From positions 1-64,000 of the forward strand of contig CANMWQ010000006.1 of assembly GCA_947501685.1 (NCBI GenBank): 64,000 nt of DNA, read 5' to 3'. Position 1 is the first letter of the stretch, and each line of letters opens with the position of its first letter. Position numbers and translations under genes: made by a program. The DNA is from an uncultured Litoreibacter sp. Its GTDB lineage: Bacteria > Pseudomonadota > Alphaproteobacteria > Rhodobacterales > Rhodobacteraceae. This document shows, piece by piece, positions 8,068 through 16,977 of this stretch. The notes beneath the pieces were generated by a model that worked only from the letters and a program-made list of their open reading frames with translations, was not told the origin of the DNA and ran no database searches.

Positions 8068-9318
8068 TCAAGTTCTCACCAACATACCATCGGCGAGGGA
8101 CATTCGGTAGGCCCTGTAGGCCGGGATCATACTCACAATTGCGCCAGCCACGATGACGCCCGCCAAGACCCACAGCTCGCGCAACGTGGGCGGCTCAATG
8201 GGCAGCCAAAGCCCAAAGGCGCTGTCGATCAGGGGTTGGCCGATAAAAAGTGCAAGGTAGAGCAGGGCTAAACCAAGGAGGGCTCCGACACTTGCCATCA
8301 GCACGGCTTCCAGCACCAACAGCCCCAAGACCACCCGAGGGCGAGCGCCCATGGCGCGGAAAATGGCCATCTCGCGACGGCGCTCGTTGAGGCTGGAAAA
8401 GATGGTGGCCATCATGCCGATCAGCGCAGTGACAACGACCATGGCTGAGACCGCGATCAGCGCCGTTTCCGCGATGCCCACGATCTGCCACAACTCTTGC
8501 AAGGCGACGCCGGGCAGGATCGCCAAAAGCGGTTCCTGCGGATATTCATTGATGGCGCGTTGCAGGCCAAACACCTGCAAACGGCTTTTGACGCCCACAA
8601 GTGCTGCGGTGACGGCCTGCGGTTCAAGCTGCATTTGCCGAATGGTGTCTGCCGGGGTGGATTGGCCGGGGATTTGCGCCCCGTTGCGCCAGTCCACATG
8701 GATCGCCTCAATCGCCTCCAAGCTTACGATGACCGTGCGATCCACAGGCGTGCCGGTTTTCTCAAGGATGCCGGAGACCCGGAACGGCTGGTCTTTATGC
8801 TCCGTGAACGAGGCCAGCCCGTGGGCCACGACTATCGGGTCACCAATCTTATAGCCCAGCGTTTCGGCGACATCTGCGCCGATGACCGTGTCAAAGAGGT
8901 CGTCGATCACTGCGCCGTCTTTGACGGCAAGCGACTGCCCGGAGCGGTATTTGTAGCGGTCGAAAAAAGCGACTGTCGTGCCCATCACCCGGAATTGGCG
9001 GTGGCTGTCGCCCAAGGAGATCGGCACGATCCAGTCCACCTCAGGGCGGGCGGCGAGGTCTTGGTAGCTTTCCCATGTCATGTTGTTGGTCGCGTTGCCG
9101 ATCCGGAACACCGAATAGAGCAGGAGTTGAACCGAGCCCGACCGCGCGCCCACGATCAGGTCCGTGCCGGAGATCGTGTCCGCAAAGCTGGCCTTTGCCC
9201 CGGTTCGGACTTTCTCCACGCCCAGAAACAAAGCCACGGACAGGGCGATGGCCAGAATGGTCATGCCAACCGTCAAAGCGCGCGCGGCAAGGGAGGCGAG
9301 GGCGAGGCGCAGGATCAT
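8068..9318 (-). CDS. ABC transporter permease, FtsX/MacB-like (Zrg-like operon)
   Basis: The 416-residue protein has one N-terminal membrane helix (about residues 13-33), a large periplasmic domain (about 35-280) and three C-terminal helices of the FtsX domain, with SLNERRREMAIFRAMGARP in the cytoplasmic coupling segment. This is the topology of MacB/LolC-type permeases, which move substrates within the periplasm or act as mechanotransmitters rather than as channels. Its start overlaps the stop of the ATPase gene by four bases. With the His-rich protein and DUF3299 partners it forms a Zrg-like unit, probably linked to zinc handling. Confidence 0.9.
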   Translation of the reverse strand: MILRLALASLAARALTVGMTILAIALSVALFLGVEKVRTGAKASFADTISGTDLIVGARSGSVQLLLYSVFRIGNATNNMTWESYQDLAARPEVDWIVPISLGDSHRQFRVMGTTVAFFDRYKYRSGQSLAVKDGAVIDDLFDTVIGADVAETLGYKIGDPIVVAHGLASFTEHKDQPFRVSGILEKTGTPVDRTVIVSLEAIEAIHVDWRNGAQIPGQSTPADTIRQMQLEPQAVTAALVGVKSRLQVFGLQRAINEYPQEPLLAILPGVALQELWQIVGIAETALIAVSAMVVVTALIGMMATIFSSLNERRREMAIFRAMGARPRVVLGLLVLEAVLMASVGALLGLALLYLALFIGQPLIDSAFGLWLPIEPPTLRELWVLAGVIVAGAIVSMIPAYRAYRMSLADGMLVRT

Positions 9319-10016
9319 GCGACGTCTCGCAGCGATTGCGCAATGTCGGACATGTGGATCACCCGGTCAAACTGATCGGAAAGCCGGGCGTCATGGCTGA
9401 CCATCAACACGCTCGCCCCATGGGTGCGGGACTGCGCAACGAGCAGCTCCAAGAAAGTCGCTTGGGTGGCGGCGTCCAGCGACGAAGTCGGCTCGTCGGC
9501 GATGATCAGTGGAGGTGCGCCGATCAATGCACGTGCCGCGGCCACGCGTTGTTGTTGGCCGACACTCAGGGTGCCTGCACGGGCGCTGACCACGTCTTTC
9601 GGCAGGCGCAGGTCGAGGCAAAGCTTGTGGGCCTCGGCGTTCGGGTCGCCTACACGTGCGCGACGCTGTGCGGCAAATTGCAAAGGCAGTGTGATGTTGT
9701 CGCGCACGCTGGCGAAGGGAAGCAGGTTGAACTGTTGAAAGATCAGCCCGATCTGCTCCGCGCGGAAGCCGTCTCGCTGGCCGGGTGAGAGGGCCGCAAT
9801 GTTTGTGCTGGCGACCTGCACCTCGCCCGCATCCGCAACAATCGTGCCGCAAATCAGCGATAGCAGGGTCGATTTTCCCGAGCCGCTTTCGCCCAACAGC
9901 AAAACGGTTTCACCCTGTGCCATGCTGAATTCCGAGACATGCACGCCGAAGGACGCCCGACCCGGCCAACGGAATTGGACGTCTTTGAGATGCAGAATTG
10001 GGTTGGCGTCAGGCAT
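9315..10016 (-). CDS. ABC transporter ATP-binding protein (Zrg-like operon)
   Basis: The 233-residue ATPase has Walker A GESGSGKST (residues 42-50), a Q-loop in IFQQFNLLP, signature LSVGQQQR, Walker B LIIADEPTS and the switch histidine in MVSHDARLS. It belongs to the LolD/MacB subfamily, which pairs with FtsX-type permeases. The permease gene follows with a 4-bp overlap. The protein is cytoplasmic and membrane-associated and would power the permease encoded next. Confidence 0.93.
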   Translation of the reverse strand: MPDANPILHLKDVQFRWPGRASFGVHVSEFSMAQGETVLLLGESGSGKSTLLSLICGTIVADAGEVQVASTNIAALSPGQRDGFRAEQIGLIFQQFNLLPFASVRDNITLPLQFAAQRRARVGDPNAEAHKLCLDLRLPKDVVSARAGTLSVGQQQRVAAARALIGAPPLIIADEPTSSLDAATQATFLELLVAQSRTHGASVLMVSHDARLSDQFDRVIHMSDIAQSLRDVA

Positions 10017-10029
10017 TGGACGAGATCAT

Positions 10030-10650
10030 CTAGAACAGCCCGCGCAGGTCCAGCTTGGGCGCGTCGCGTTCCACCTCATAGGCGGTGGCCCCGGCGTCGG
10101 AGATGATCTGAACCTCGACCTCCAGTGCATTTGGGAAGACTTCGAAATAGGCGAATGTGATCTCGGACACGGCCGCCGGGTCGGCGCAGTTCAGAAGGTA
10201 TTCTGCGTGAAACTCGGTATGGTTGGCCTCGTCGGCATGGACCTCATGTGCGTGCTCATCGTGCGCATGCTCATCTTTATCAGCGTGGTCGTCATGCGCA
10301 TGCTCGTCGTGATCGTGGCCCTCGTGATCGTCCGCCTCGCTTTCCAGACCTGCGGTGGCTTGGATCACGCTGCACCCGGCGGCCTCGGAGATCATGAACA
10401 AATCCATGGGGCGGGCGAGTGTTGCGACTGCGTTCTCAACGGCGGCGCGATCCTCAGCGCTTTCAGGCTGATATTCGAAGCCTACGATGTCTGCGCCTGG
10501 GGCATGGAATTCCATCGCGATCTGTTGCCCATCAAAGGCAATATTAAGCTGGCCGACCCCGTGCACATGGGCATCAAGCTGACGCGTTTCTTCAGCGACG
10601 GCGGAGGTTGCGGCCATCGCTGAAAGGGCAAGGATGTTCAGGGTTTTCAT
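10030..10650 (-). CDS. His-rich exported protein, DUF2796 / ZrgA family
   Basis: The 206-residue protein has a Sec signal peptide (cleavage after SAVA, about residue 19), a first DUF2796 half (LDAHVHGVGQLNIAFDGQQI, AMEFHAPGADIVGFEYQP), a linker of roughly 45 residues composed mostly of His, Asp and Glu (HDHDEHAHDDHADKDEHAHD and more), and a closing C-terminal half. The linker is a plausible periplasmic Zn2+ buffer. DUF2796 includes ZrgA of Vibrio cholerae, first gene of the zinc-regulated zrgABCDE operon, and the gene order here matches that operon. I found no convincing Zur box in the short region before the ATG, so zinc regulation is not shown by sequence. Confidence 0.87.
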   Translation of the reverse strand: MKTLNILALSAMAATSAVAEETRQLDAHVHGVGQLNIAFDGQQIAMEFHAPGADIVGFEYQPESAEDRAAVENAVATLARPMDLFMISEAAGCSVIQATAGLESEADDHEGHDHDEHAHDDHADKDEHAHDEHAHEVHADEANHTEFHAEYLLNCADPAAVSEITFAYFEVFPNALEVEVQIISDAGATAYEVERDAPKLDLRGLF

Positions 10651-10704
10651 AAGCCAACTCCATTTGTGTGAGGTCTCCTAGTGTACCGGGTGGCGCGTTG
10701 GATG

Positions 10705-11922
10705 CTAGGCCAATTGGGGCGGGGCAGCGGTTTGTTGCGGCCTGCTTCGGGTGTCGCCTTTCAAGTAGGCATCCCGCAGGACCGTGACGCAGGACAAGGC
10801 AAGTTGCAGATGCGCATGCTCGCGCAAGACCAGCGACGGCATCACCGTCCCGTGGAACAAAAGCTCTTCGGTCTTGGCTTGGATCTGGGGCAGGCCGCGC
10901 TGCAGCAGGCTGGCCAGCGGTCCTGAAAAGATCATCGTGTTGGGGTCGAAGATGCTGGCGAGCGAAGAGCAGGTCTCGCTGATGACAGAGGTCCAGTCAG
11001 ACAAAATCGTCAGCGCATCGGGGTCGCCTTGATCAATGAGGCGGGCGAGGTCGGCAATTGTTTCGATGTGGAGCCCGGCGGAGCGGGTCTGCTCAAAAAG
11101 GGCAGGCAGCCCGGCTTTGTCATCGAGCCGGGAGCCCACCGTCCCGCTCGCCCTGCCCACGAATGTGTGGCCGACTTCGCCCGCTAGACCGTTAGCTCCG
11201 GTCATTAGCGTGTCGTTGACCACGATGCCCGCGCCGATCCCAGCATCCATCCAAAAGTAGATGGCGGAGCTTCCATGTTCCTCGGGGCTCAGCAGCTCTC
11301 CTTTGGCGAATATCCTCGCGTCATTGTCGATGCTAATGGGTCCGAAATCCGGCAGCTCCCGGTCGAGAAGCGCGCGAAACTCGACGTCCCGCCAGTCAAT
11401 CAGGGGCAGGCGAAGAATGGTGCCGGATGTGTTGACCTGCCCCGGCACGCTGATCAATGCGCCTTCAAGGGAGGTTGCTTGCGCTTTCAGGCTGGCGAGG
11501 AGCTGCGCGATCATCCGGCTCATCCGCTCCGGGGTTTGCTGGTCGCTCGGGACGATCTGCGCCCGGTGTTGCAGAACATTGCCTGCAAGGTCAACCAGTG
11601 CGGCGCGGACATATCCAATGCCCAAATCAACCCCGATAAAGGAGCGGTGCTTTGGGTTGAATTCAATCGCAGAGCCTGGCCGGCCCGCGCCGCTTCGGTT
11701 CGGCCTTTGGACCTGCGGGGTGTTGTGAATTTGGTGAGGTGCCTCGCGCAGCAGCTGCGCGTCCAAAAGCTTTGAAACTTGCGTGCCGATTGTCGAACGC
11801 ATCACGTCAAGACGCCGCGCCAGTTGCGCCCGGCTTTGCGGGCCGTGACGCGCCAAAGCCTGCAAAAGCCGTCGCTCCGTTGCGCCGACCTGTCGGGTCA
11901 GGGTGTCCGTGTCATTGGCCAT
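10705..11922 (-). CDS. ROK-family transcriptional regulator
   Basis: The 405-residue protein has an N-terminal winged helix (RLLQALARHGPQSRAQLARR, MRSTIGTQVSKLLDAQLL) and a C-terminal ROK sugar-kinase-like domain (FIGVDLGIGYVRAALVDL, ISIDNDARIFAKGEL, GANGLAGEVGHTFVG). The usual zinc-binding cysteine cluster of ROK kinases is not evident, consistent with a regulator. I chose the ATG at 11922; an in-frame start 24 codons upstream would put extra residues across the divergent promoter. The gene is divergent from a sugar ABC transporter, and a perfect palindrome lies in the gap, so it probably represses that operon until a sugar or sugar phosphate binds. Confidence 0.9.
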   Translation of the reverse strand: MANDTDTLTRQVGATERRLLQALARHGPQSRAQLARRLDVMRSTIGTQVSKLLDAQLLREAPHQIHNTPQVQRPNRSGAGRPGSAIEFNPKHRSFIGVDLGIGYVRAALVDLAGNVLQHRAQIVPSDQQTPERMSRMIAQLLASLKAQATSLEGALISVPGQVNTSGTILRLPLIDWRDVEFRALLDRELPDFGPISIDNDARIFAKGELLSPEEHGSSAIYFWMDAGIGAGIVVNDTLMTGANGLAGEVGHTFVGRASGTVGSRLDDKAGLPALFEQTRSAGLHIETIADLARLIDQGDPDALTILSDWTSVISETCSSLASIFDPNTMIFSGPLASLLQRGLPQIQAKTEELLFHGTVMPSLVLREHAHLQLALSCVTVLRDAYLKGDTRSRPQQTAAPPQLA

Positions 11923-11973
11923 CGGTTTTTGCTTTTGGTCTCCGCGTGGGGCTCTGGGACAAATGTAATCGAC

Positions 11974-12017
11974 TTGACTCCCAGCGACAAACAATTTGTA
12001 TTGCGGAAATACAAATT
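11974..12017 (+). promoter_or_regulatory. Sugar-transporter promoter with overlapping ROK operator palindrome
   Basis: A perfect inverted repeat AATTTGTATT (11993-12002), spacer gcgga, AATACAAATT (12008-12017) lies between the divergent ROK and binding-protein genes. A sigma-70-like promoter can be read as TTGACT (11974-11979), 17-bp spacer, TGTATT (11997-12002), so the left arm covers the -10 element. That is the geometry of a repressor site. The regulator assignment is inferred from adjacency. Confidence 0.75.
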
Positions 12018-12044
12018 ACTGAAAACCGCAGTTGGAGGATGAAA

Positions 12045-13292
12045 ATGACTGTTAAATCGACATGCGCCGTCGCGGCGCTATCTGTGGCTCTGGGAGGGGC
12101 GACCAGCGTATTTGCACAGGATGTGGAGGTATTGCACTGGTGGACTTCGGGTGGTGAGGCTGCCGCTGTTTCGGTCCTGAAAGAGGACCTTGAAGGCAAA
12201 GGCACCGGCTGGGTTGATATGGCTGTGGCCGGTGGGGGCGGTGACGCAGCGATGACCACCCTGCGCGCCCGCGTGACCGCAGGCGATCCGCCCACGGCGG
12301 CGCAGATGCTCGGCATGAACGTGCGCGAATGGGCCGATGAAGGCTATCTGGGCAACCTCAATGAGATCGCAGCCGCCGAAGGGTGGGACGAAGTTGTACC
12401 GCCAGCGGTGCAGGCCTTCGGCAAGTATGAAGGCAACTGGGTCGCGGCCCCTGTGAATATGCACCGCCCGCACTGGGTCTGGGGCTCGGCCAAGATCTTC
12501 GACGAGCTTGGGTTGGAAATGCCGACCAACTGGGACGAGTTCTTCGCCGCAGCGGACGCAATTGAGGCCGCTGGCTACACGGCTGTCGCGCAAGGCGGTC
12601 AAGCGTGGCAGGAAGCCACGATCTGGGAAGCGATTGTTCTGAGTATCGATCCGAACCTCTATCAGTCTGCCCTGATCGAGGCTGATCCGGAGGCGCTTGG
12701 CTCCGACCAAATGGTCGAGGCGTTTGAAATCTACCGTAAGGTCCTGGGCTATGCGGATGACGGTTATGCTGGTCGTGACTGGAACCTGACAACGGCACTC
12801 GTCATCAATGGCGAGGCGGGCATGCAGATCATGGGCGACTGGGCCAAGGGCGAGGTTGTGGCCGCAGGGCTGACACCGGGTGAGGAGATTTTGTGCTCCG
12901 TGGTGCCTGGCACGCAGGGCTCCTTCCTGTTCAACACCGACTTCTTTGCGATGTTTGATGTGGGTGAAGGCAAGCAGGCCGCGCAACAGAACATGGCGCA
13001 ATCTGTGATGTCGGTGTCGTTCCAAGAGACGTTCAACCTGACCAAGGGCTCCATCCCGGCGCGGACGGATGTGCCACAGGGCAATTTTGACGCCTGTGCG
13101 CAGAAATCCATGGCCGATCTGGCGGAAGCTACGGCTGCGGATCAGCTTTACGGCTCGCTGGCCCACGGCCATGGCCAGCCTGCAGCCATCCAGGGCGCGT
13201 ATCTGGATGTCGTGACCGCGTTTGCGAACTCTGATCAGTCGGCTGCGGATGCGGCGGCTGCTCTGGTTGCCTCCGTGGCGGCTGCGCAATAA
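12045..13292 (+). CDS. Sugar ABC transporter substrate-binding protein (GtsA-like, glucose/mannose type)
   Basis: The 415-residue extracellular solute-binding family 1 protein has a Sec signal (cleavage near VFA-QD). Strong family features of glucose/mannose receptors are VEVLHWWTSGGEAAAV, AVAGGGGDAAM, PVNMHRPHWVWG, AQGGQAWQEATIWEA, GRDWNLTTALVINGEAGMQI and FNLTKGSIPAR. Two ATGs are possible. GGAGG at 12034-12038 abuts the first (12039), so the second (12045) has the better spacing and is used here. It is the first gene of the operon controlled by the divergent palindrome and would deliver sugar to the two permeases that follow. Glucose or mannose is the best guess, but the SDR gene in the operon may imply a polyol or pentose. 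Confidence 0.9.
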   Translation: MTVKSTCAVAALSVALGGATSVFAQDVEVLHWWTSGGEAAAVSVLKEDLEGKGTGWVDMAVAGGGGDAAMTTLRARVTAGDPPTAAQMLGMNVREWADEGYLGNLNEIAAAEGWDEVVPPAVQAFGKYEGNWVAAPVNMHRPHWVWGSAKIFDELGLEMPTNWDEFFAAADAIEAAGYTAVAQGGQAWQEATIWEAIVLSIDPNLYQSALIEADPEALGSDQMVEAFEIYRKVLGYADDGYAGRDWNLTTALVINGEAGMQIMGDWAKGEVVAAGLTPGEEILCSVVPGTQGSFLFNTDFFAMFDVGEGKQAAQQNMAQSVMSVSFQETFNLTKGSIPARTDVPQGNFDACAQKSMADLAEATAADQLYGSLAHGHGQPAAIQGAYLDVVTAFANSDQSAADAAAALVASVAAAQ

Positions 13293-13391
13293 TCTATCGG
13301 CGGGCGGCGCTGACGCGTCGCCTGCTACTACCCTTTCTATTACGTGGCCGTCGGGGCTGAGAATGCCGCGACAAACCTTGCGAGATACCAG

Positions 13392-14264
13392 ATGCGCAAG
13401 CTCCGGGGCTTGGCCCCTCAGCTCACTCTTCTTCCCAGCCTGATCCTCGTGGCGGTCACCGTCTACGGGTTCATTGCGGTGACGATGGTGTTATCCCTGA
13501 CCAAGTCACGGATGCTGCCTCGGTTCGATCGGTGGGAGGGGTTCGACAATTACGCCCGTGTCTGGAACCACCCCCGTTGGGAGGTGGCGATGGAGAATTT
13601 CGCGATCTTCGGCATCCTCTACATTGGCGGCACGCTGTTCATTGGGTTGCTGCTGGCCATTTTCCTCGACCAGAAAATTCGCGCCGAGGGCGCGCTGCGC
13701 ACGATTTATCTTTACCCGATGGCCCTGAGCTTCATCGTCACCGGTGTCGCATGGCAATGGATCATGACGCCTGACCTTGGTTTGGAGCGGGCGTTTCAGA
13801 TCTGGGGCTGGGACAGCTTTGAGTTTGACTGGATCACCCAGTCGGAAATGGCGATTTACTGTGTGGTGATCGCGGGCGTATGGCAGGCAAGCGGCTTTGT
13901 TATGGCGCTGTTTCTGGCGGCATTGCGAGGCATCAACCCCGAAATTCTGGCCGCCGCGAAAATGGACGGCGCCTCTGGGCCAAGCATGTATTGGCATGTC
14001 ATCGTCCCGGCTTTGCGCCCGGCCTTTTTGACGGCCATTGTAGTGCAGGGGCATTTGGCGATCAAAAGCTACGACCTTGTGGTGGCCCTGACCGGCGGCG
14101 GTCCCGGCTTTTCAACGGAGCTGCCTTCCACTTTCATGTATGAGTTCACCTTCTCACGAAACGAGATGGCCGTGGGGGCCTCTTCTGCGGTGATGATGCT
14201 GGTGCTCGTGATGATCCTGATTGTTCCCTATCTCTATTCGGAGCTGCGTGATGGCGACCGCTAG
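13392..14264 (+). CDS. Sugar ABC transporter permease (MalF/GtsB type)
   Basis: The protein has six predicted membrane helices and the binding-protein-dependent inner-membrane motif EAA (EILAAAKMDGASGPSMYWHV, then PALRPAFLTAI). I start it at ATG 13392 (MRKLRGLAPQLTLLP), giving 290 residues and the usual short cytoplasmic N-terminus. An in-frame GTG at 13344 would add 16 residues, but neither start has a strong Shine-Dalgarno. About 100 bp separates it from the binding-protein gene, and its stop overlaps the next permease start. It pairs with that permease to form the channel. Confidence 0.88.
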   Translation: MRKLRGLAPQLTLLPSLILVAVTVYGFIAVTMVLSLTKSRMLPRFDRWEGFDNYARVWNHPRWEVAMENFAIFGILYIGGTLFIGLLLAIFLDQKIRAEGALRTIYLYPMALSFIVTGVAWQWIMTPDLGLERAFQIWGWDSFEFDWITQSEMAIYCVVIAGVWQASGFVMALFLAALRGINPEILAAAKMDGASGPSMYWHVIVPALRPAFLTAIVVQGHLAIKSYDLVVALTGGGPGFSTELPSTFMYEFTFSRNEMAVGASSAVMMLVLVMILIVPYLYSELRDGDR

Positions 14265-15135
14265 AAACCGCGCCTCCTTCGAGCGGGGCTTTGTCTACCT
14301 CGTCTTGCTGCTCAGCGCGGCCTTTTTCCTGATGCCGCTGATCGCGATGATCTTCACTTCGCTGAAAAGCATGCCGGAGATCACGGGCGCAGCCGGGTTT
14401 GAGAATAACACGATCCTGACCCCGCCCAAGGAGCCGTCCGTGGCGGCATGGGGGGCTGCGTGGTCCTCCGCGTGTATCGCGGTGGCCTGCGAGGGGTTGC
14501 GGTCGTATTTTTGGAACTCTGTCCTGATGGTGGTCTTCGCGGTTGCGATTTCCGTGATGCTGGGGGCGGTCAATGGCTACGTTTTGTCAAAATGGCGGTT
14601 TCGGGGGGACAACATCGTTTTTGGCATGCTGCTTTTCGGCTGCTTCATCCCGTTTCAGATCGTCTTGATCCCGATGGCGCGGCTGTTGGGGATTCTGGAC
14701 ATTGCGGGCACGATACCGGGGCTGGTCTTTGTGCATGTTTGCTATGGCATTCCTTTTACCACACTGTTTTTCCGCAATTTCTACGTCACCATCCCGGATG
14801 AGCTGGTCAAAGCCGCGCGGATTGACGGGGCGGGGTTCTGGTCGATCTTCTTCCTGATCCTCTTGCCGATCTCGACGCCGATTTTCGTGGTGGCGATCAT
14901 CTGGCAGTTCACCGGGGTCTGGAACGACTTCCTGTTCGGCGCGTCCTTTGCCGGGGCCGATGCGCGGCCTTTGATGGTGGCGCTGAACAATTTGGTCAAC
15001 ACGTCCACAGGGACGAAAACCTACAACATTGACATGGCAGGCGCGATGATTGCCGCCTTGCCAACCATGCTCGTCTATATCGTGGGCGGGCGCTACTTTG
15101 TGCGCGGGCTCACCTCCGGCGCGGTAAAAGGATAG
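14251..15135 (+). CDS. Sugar ABC transporter permease (MalG/GtsC type)
   Basis: The 294-residue permease begins at ATG 14251, inside the last codons of the preceding gene and after a GGAGCTGCGTG spacer that provides the Shine-Dalgarno. The C-subunit EAA loop reads ELVKAARIDGAGFWSIFFLI, followed by the conserved LPISTPIFVVAIIWQF and WNDFLFG segments. Six membrane helices are expected. It forms the inner-membrane heterodimer with the upstream permease and docks on the ATPase encoded three bases downstream. Confidence 0.91.
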   Translation: MATARNRASFERGFVYLVLLLSAAFFLMPLIAMIFTSLKSMPEITGAAGFENNTILTPPKEPSVAAWGAAWSSACIAVACEGLRSYFWNSVLMVVFAVAISVMLGAVNGYVLSKWRFRGDNIVFGMLLFGCFIPFQIVLIPMARLLGILDIAGTIPGLVFVHVCYGIPFTTLFFRNFYVTIPDELVKAARIDGAGFWSIFFLILLPISTPIFVVAIIWQFTGVWNDFLFGASFAGADARPLMVALNNLVNTSTGTKTYNIDMAGAMIAALPTMLVYIVGGRYFVRGLTSGAVKG

Positions 15136-15138
15136 CCC

Positions 15139-16209
15139 ATGGCGCAACTCAACATTGATCGCGTGTCCAAATCTTTCGGCAAAACGGAGGTCCTCAAAGA
15201 GGTCAGCATCGGCATCGAAGAGGGCGAGTTCCTTGTGCTGGTCGGCCCATCGGGCTGTGGCAAGTCCACGCTTTTGAACATGATCGCGGGGCTTCTTGAC
15301 CCGTCCAGCGGCGAGATCCGGCTTGATGACGCACGTATAGACGACCAAGAGCCCAAGGACCGCAACATCGCGATGGTGTTCCAGTCTTACGCGCTTTACC
15401 CGTCCATGACCGTCGAGAAAAACATGGCCTTTCCGCTGCGCATGGCGGGCGTGTCCAAGGCGGATCAAAAAGCGAAGGTGAACGAGGTCGCCACGCTTTT
15501 GCAGATCGAGCATTTGCTCAACCGCAAGCCTGCGGCCCTGTCTGGCGGACAACGCCAGCGGGTGGCGATGGGCCGCGCCTTGGTGCGGGACCCGAAGCTG
15601 TTCCTCTTTGACGAGCCGCTGTCCAATCTTGACGCCAAGCTGCGCGTCGATATGCGCACCGAGATCAAGCTGCTGCATCAGCGCTTGGGCAAAACAATCG
15701 TCTATGTGACCCATGATCAGGTTGAAGCCATGACCATGGCCAGCCGCATTGCGGTCATGGAAGGCGGGCTGGTCCAGCAACTTGGCACTCCCGCCGAGAT
15801 TTACGACAGACCGGCCAATATGTTCGTTGCCACCTTCATGGGCTCGCCTGCGATGAACCTGTTGCCGGCCATTGCCGGGGCAGATGGAAAAACCATCATG
15901 GTCGGCGACCAGACGCTGCCGTTGTCCCCCATTGCCGCGGCCCCTGCCAAGGGCCAGACTGTCAAATTGGGGCTGCGTCCTGAATGGTTCAACCTGACGG
16001 GAGAGGGGTCTGCGATTGTGGCCCGGGTTGAGTTGATCGAGCCAACGGGCCCTGATGTCTATGTCTCTCTGCGCATCAATGGCGAGCGCGTCATGGCGCG
16101 GCTGCCTGCCGGGACGGAGATAGATGCGGGCACCGAGCGGACCTTCCATGTGACGTTGGACAAGGCCCCGATCTTTGACGCAGACACCGGGGCCGCGCTC
16201 TATGCTTAG
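15139..16209 (+). CDS. Sugar ABC transporter ATP-binding protein (MalK/UgpC type)
   Basis: The 356-residue ATPase carries Walker A GPSGCGKST, Q-loop MVFQSYALYPSMTV, signature LSGGQRQR, Walker B LFLFDEPLSNLDAKLR and switch VTHDQVEAMTMA. A C-terminal TOBE/OB regulatory region starts at about residue 240 (KLGLRPEWFNL). This length and layout define the CUT1 sugar transporter ATPases. It completes the GtsABCD-like transporter, and the operon continues with a reductase 39 nt downstream. Confidence 0.93.
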   Translation: MAQLNIDRVSKSFGKTEVLKEVSIGIEEGEFLVLVGPSGCGKSTLLNMIAGLLDPSSGEIRLDDARIDDQEPKDRNIAMVFQSYALYPSMTVEKNMAFPLRMAGVSKADQKAKVNEVATLLQIEHLLNRKPAALSGGQRQRVAMGRALVRDPKLFLFDEPLSNLDAKLRVDMRTEIKLLHQRLGKTIVYVTHDQVEAMTMASRIAVMEGGLVQQLGTPAEIYDRPANMFVATFMGSPAMNLLPAIAGADGKTIMVGDQTLPLSPIAAAPAKGQTVKLGLRPEWFNLTGEGSAIVARVELIEPTGPDVYVSLRINGERVMARLPAGTEIDAGTERTFHVTLDKAPIFDADTGAALYA

Positions 16210-16248
16210 GCGGGGCGAGGTGCTGTCATTTACACGAAAGGAACTGAT

Positions 16249-16977
16249 ATGAAGGGTTTGGACAAGGGCGCAATTCTTGTGACCGGGGCCAGCGGCGGGA
16301 TCGGTGGCACAACTGTGCGTCATCTGGTGGAAGCAGGGGCGGAGGTCATTGCAAGCGGGCGCAACGAAGAAGCCTTGTCCGCGTTGGCCAAGGACACCGG
16401 CTGCCGGACGCTCGCGTTTGATCTGACCTCGGAGGACAGTGTCAAAGGCGCTTTAGAGGGGCTCGATCTTTACGGGGTGGTCAATTGCGGCGGGTTTGGC
16501 GGCGAAATCGCGACCCCGATGGAGACCGATATCGACGTGTTCGACAAGGTGATCTCGATCAATGCGCGCGGGTCGCTGCTGGTCACGAAATACGCGTCCC
16601 AATCCATGATCCGCCTCGGCAAAGGCGGCGCGATTGTCAACGTGTCGAGCCAGGCCAGCCTTGTGGCGTTGAAAGGGCATATCTCTTACGGCTCGTCGAA
16701 AGCGGCGCTCGACAATATCACGCGCGTCTCGGCCATGGAGCTTGGGCCCCATAATATCCGCGTCAACGGCGTGCATCCGACGGTGGTGATGACGCCAATG
16801 TCGGCGTGGTATTGGGGCCGGGAAGATATCGAAAAGCCGTTCCTCGATACGATGCCGCTGGGCCGCTGGGCCACGGAGGACGAGATCGCCGCGCCGATTG
16901 TGTTCCTGCTGAGCGACGCGGCCTCCATGATCTCGGGCGTGGCGCTGCCCATTGATGGGGGCTTCACGGCCGTCTAG
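16249..16977 (+). CDS. Short-chain dehydrogenase, L-xylulose reductase-like
   Basis: The 242-residue SDR has the cofactor motif TGASGGIG (12-19), the NAG-equivalent region VVNCGGFGG (an unusual Cys-Gly-Gly in place of Asn-Ala-Gly), and the catalytic Ser134, Tyr147 and Lys151. AMELGPHNIRVNGVHPTVVM, PLGRWATEDE and FLLSDAASMISG follow dicarbonyl/L-xylulose reductases closely. AAAGGA precedes the ATG by 7 nt. As the last gene of the sugar-uptake operon it probably interconverts an imported polyol or ketose with its partner using NAD(P)H. The true substrate is not determined by sequence. Its stop overlaps the convergent gene by three bases. Confidence 0.88.
   Translation: MKGLDKGAILVTGASGGIGGTTVRHLVEAGAEVIASGRNEEALSALAKDTGCRTLAFDLTSEDSVKGALEGLDLYGVVNCGGFGGEIATPMETDIDVFDKVISINARGSLLVTKYASQSMIRLGKGGAIVNVSSQASLVALKGHISYGSSKAALDNITRVSAMELGPHNIRVNGVHPTVVMTPMSAWYWGREDIEKPFLDTMPLGRWATEDEIAAPIVFLLSDAASMISGVALPIDGGFTAV

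Noticed and set aside
10651-10704. Zur box before the ZrgA-like gene
   Set aside because: No AT-rich palindrome of the Zur type was seen in the short upstream gap.
12078-13289. 403-aa minus-strand frame opposite the sugar-binding protein
   Set aside because: It is an antisense shadow; the plus strand encodes a clear binding protein.
14587-16323. 578-aa minus-strand frame across permease and ATPase genes
   Set aside because: It spans two well supported genes on the opposite strand and has low-complexity composition.
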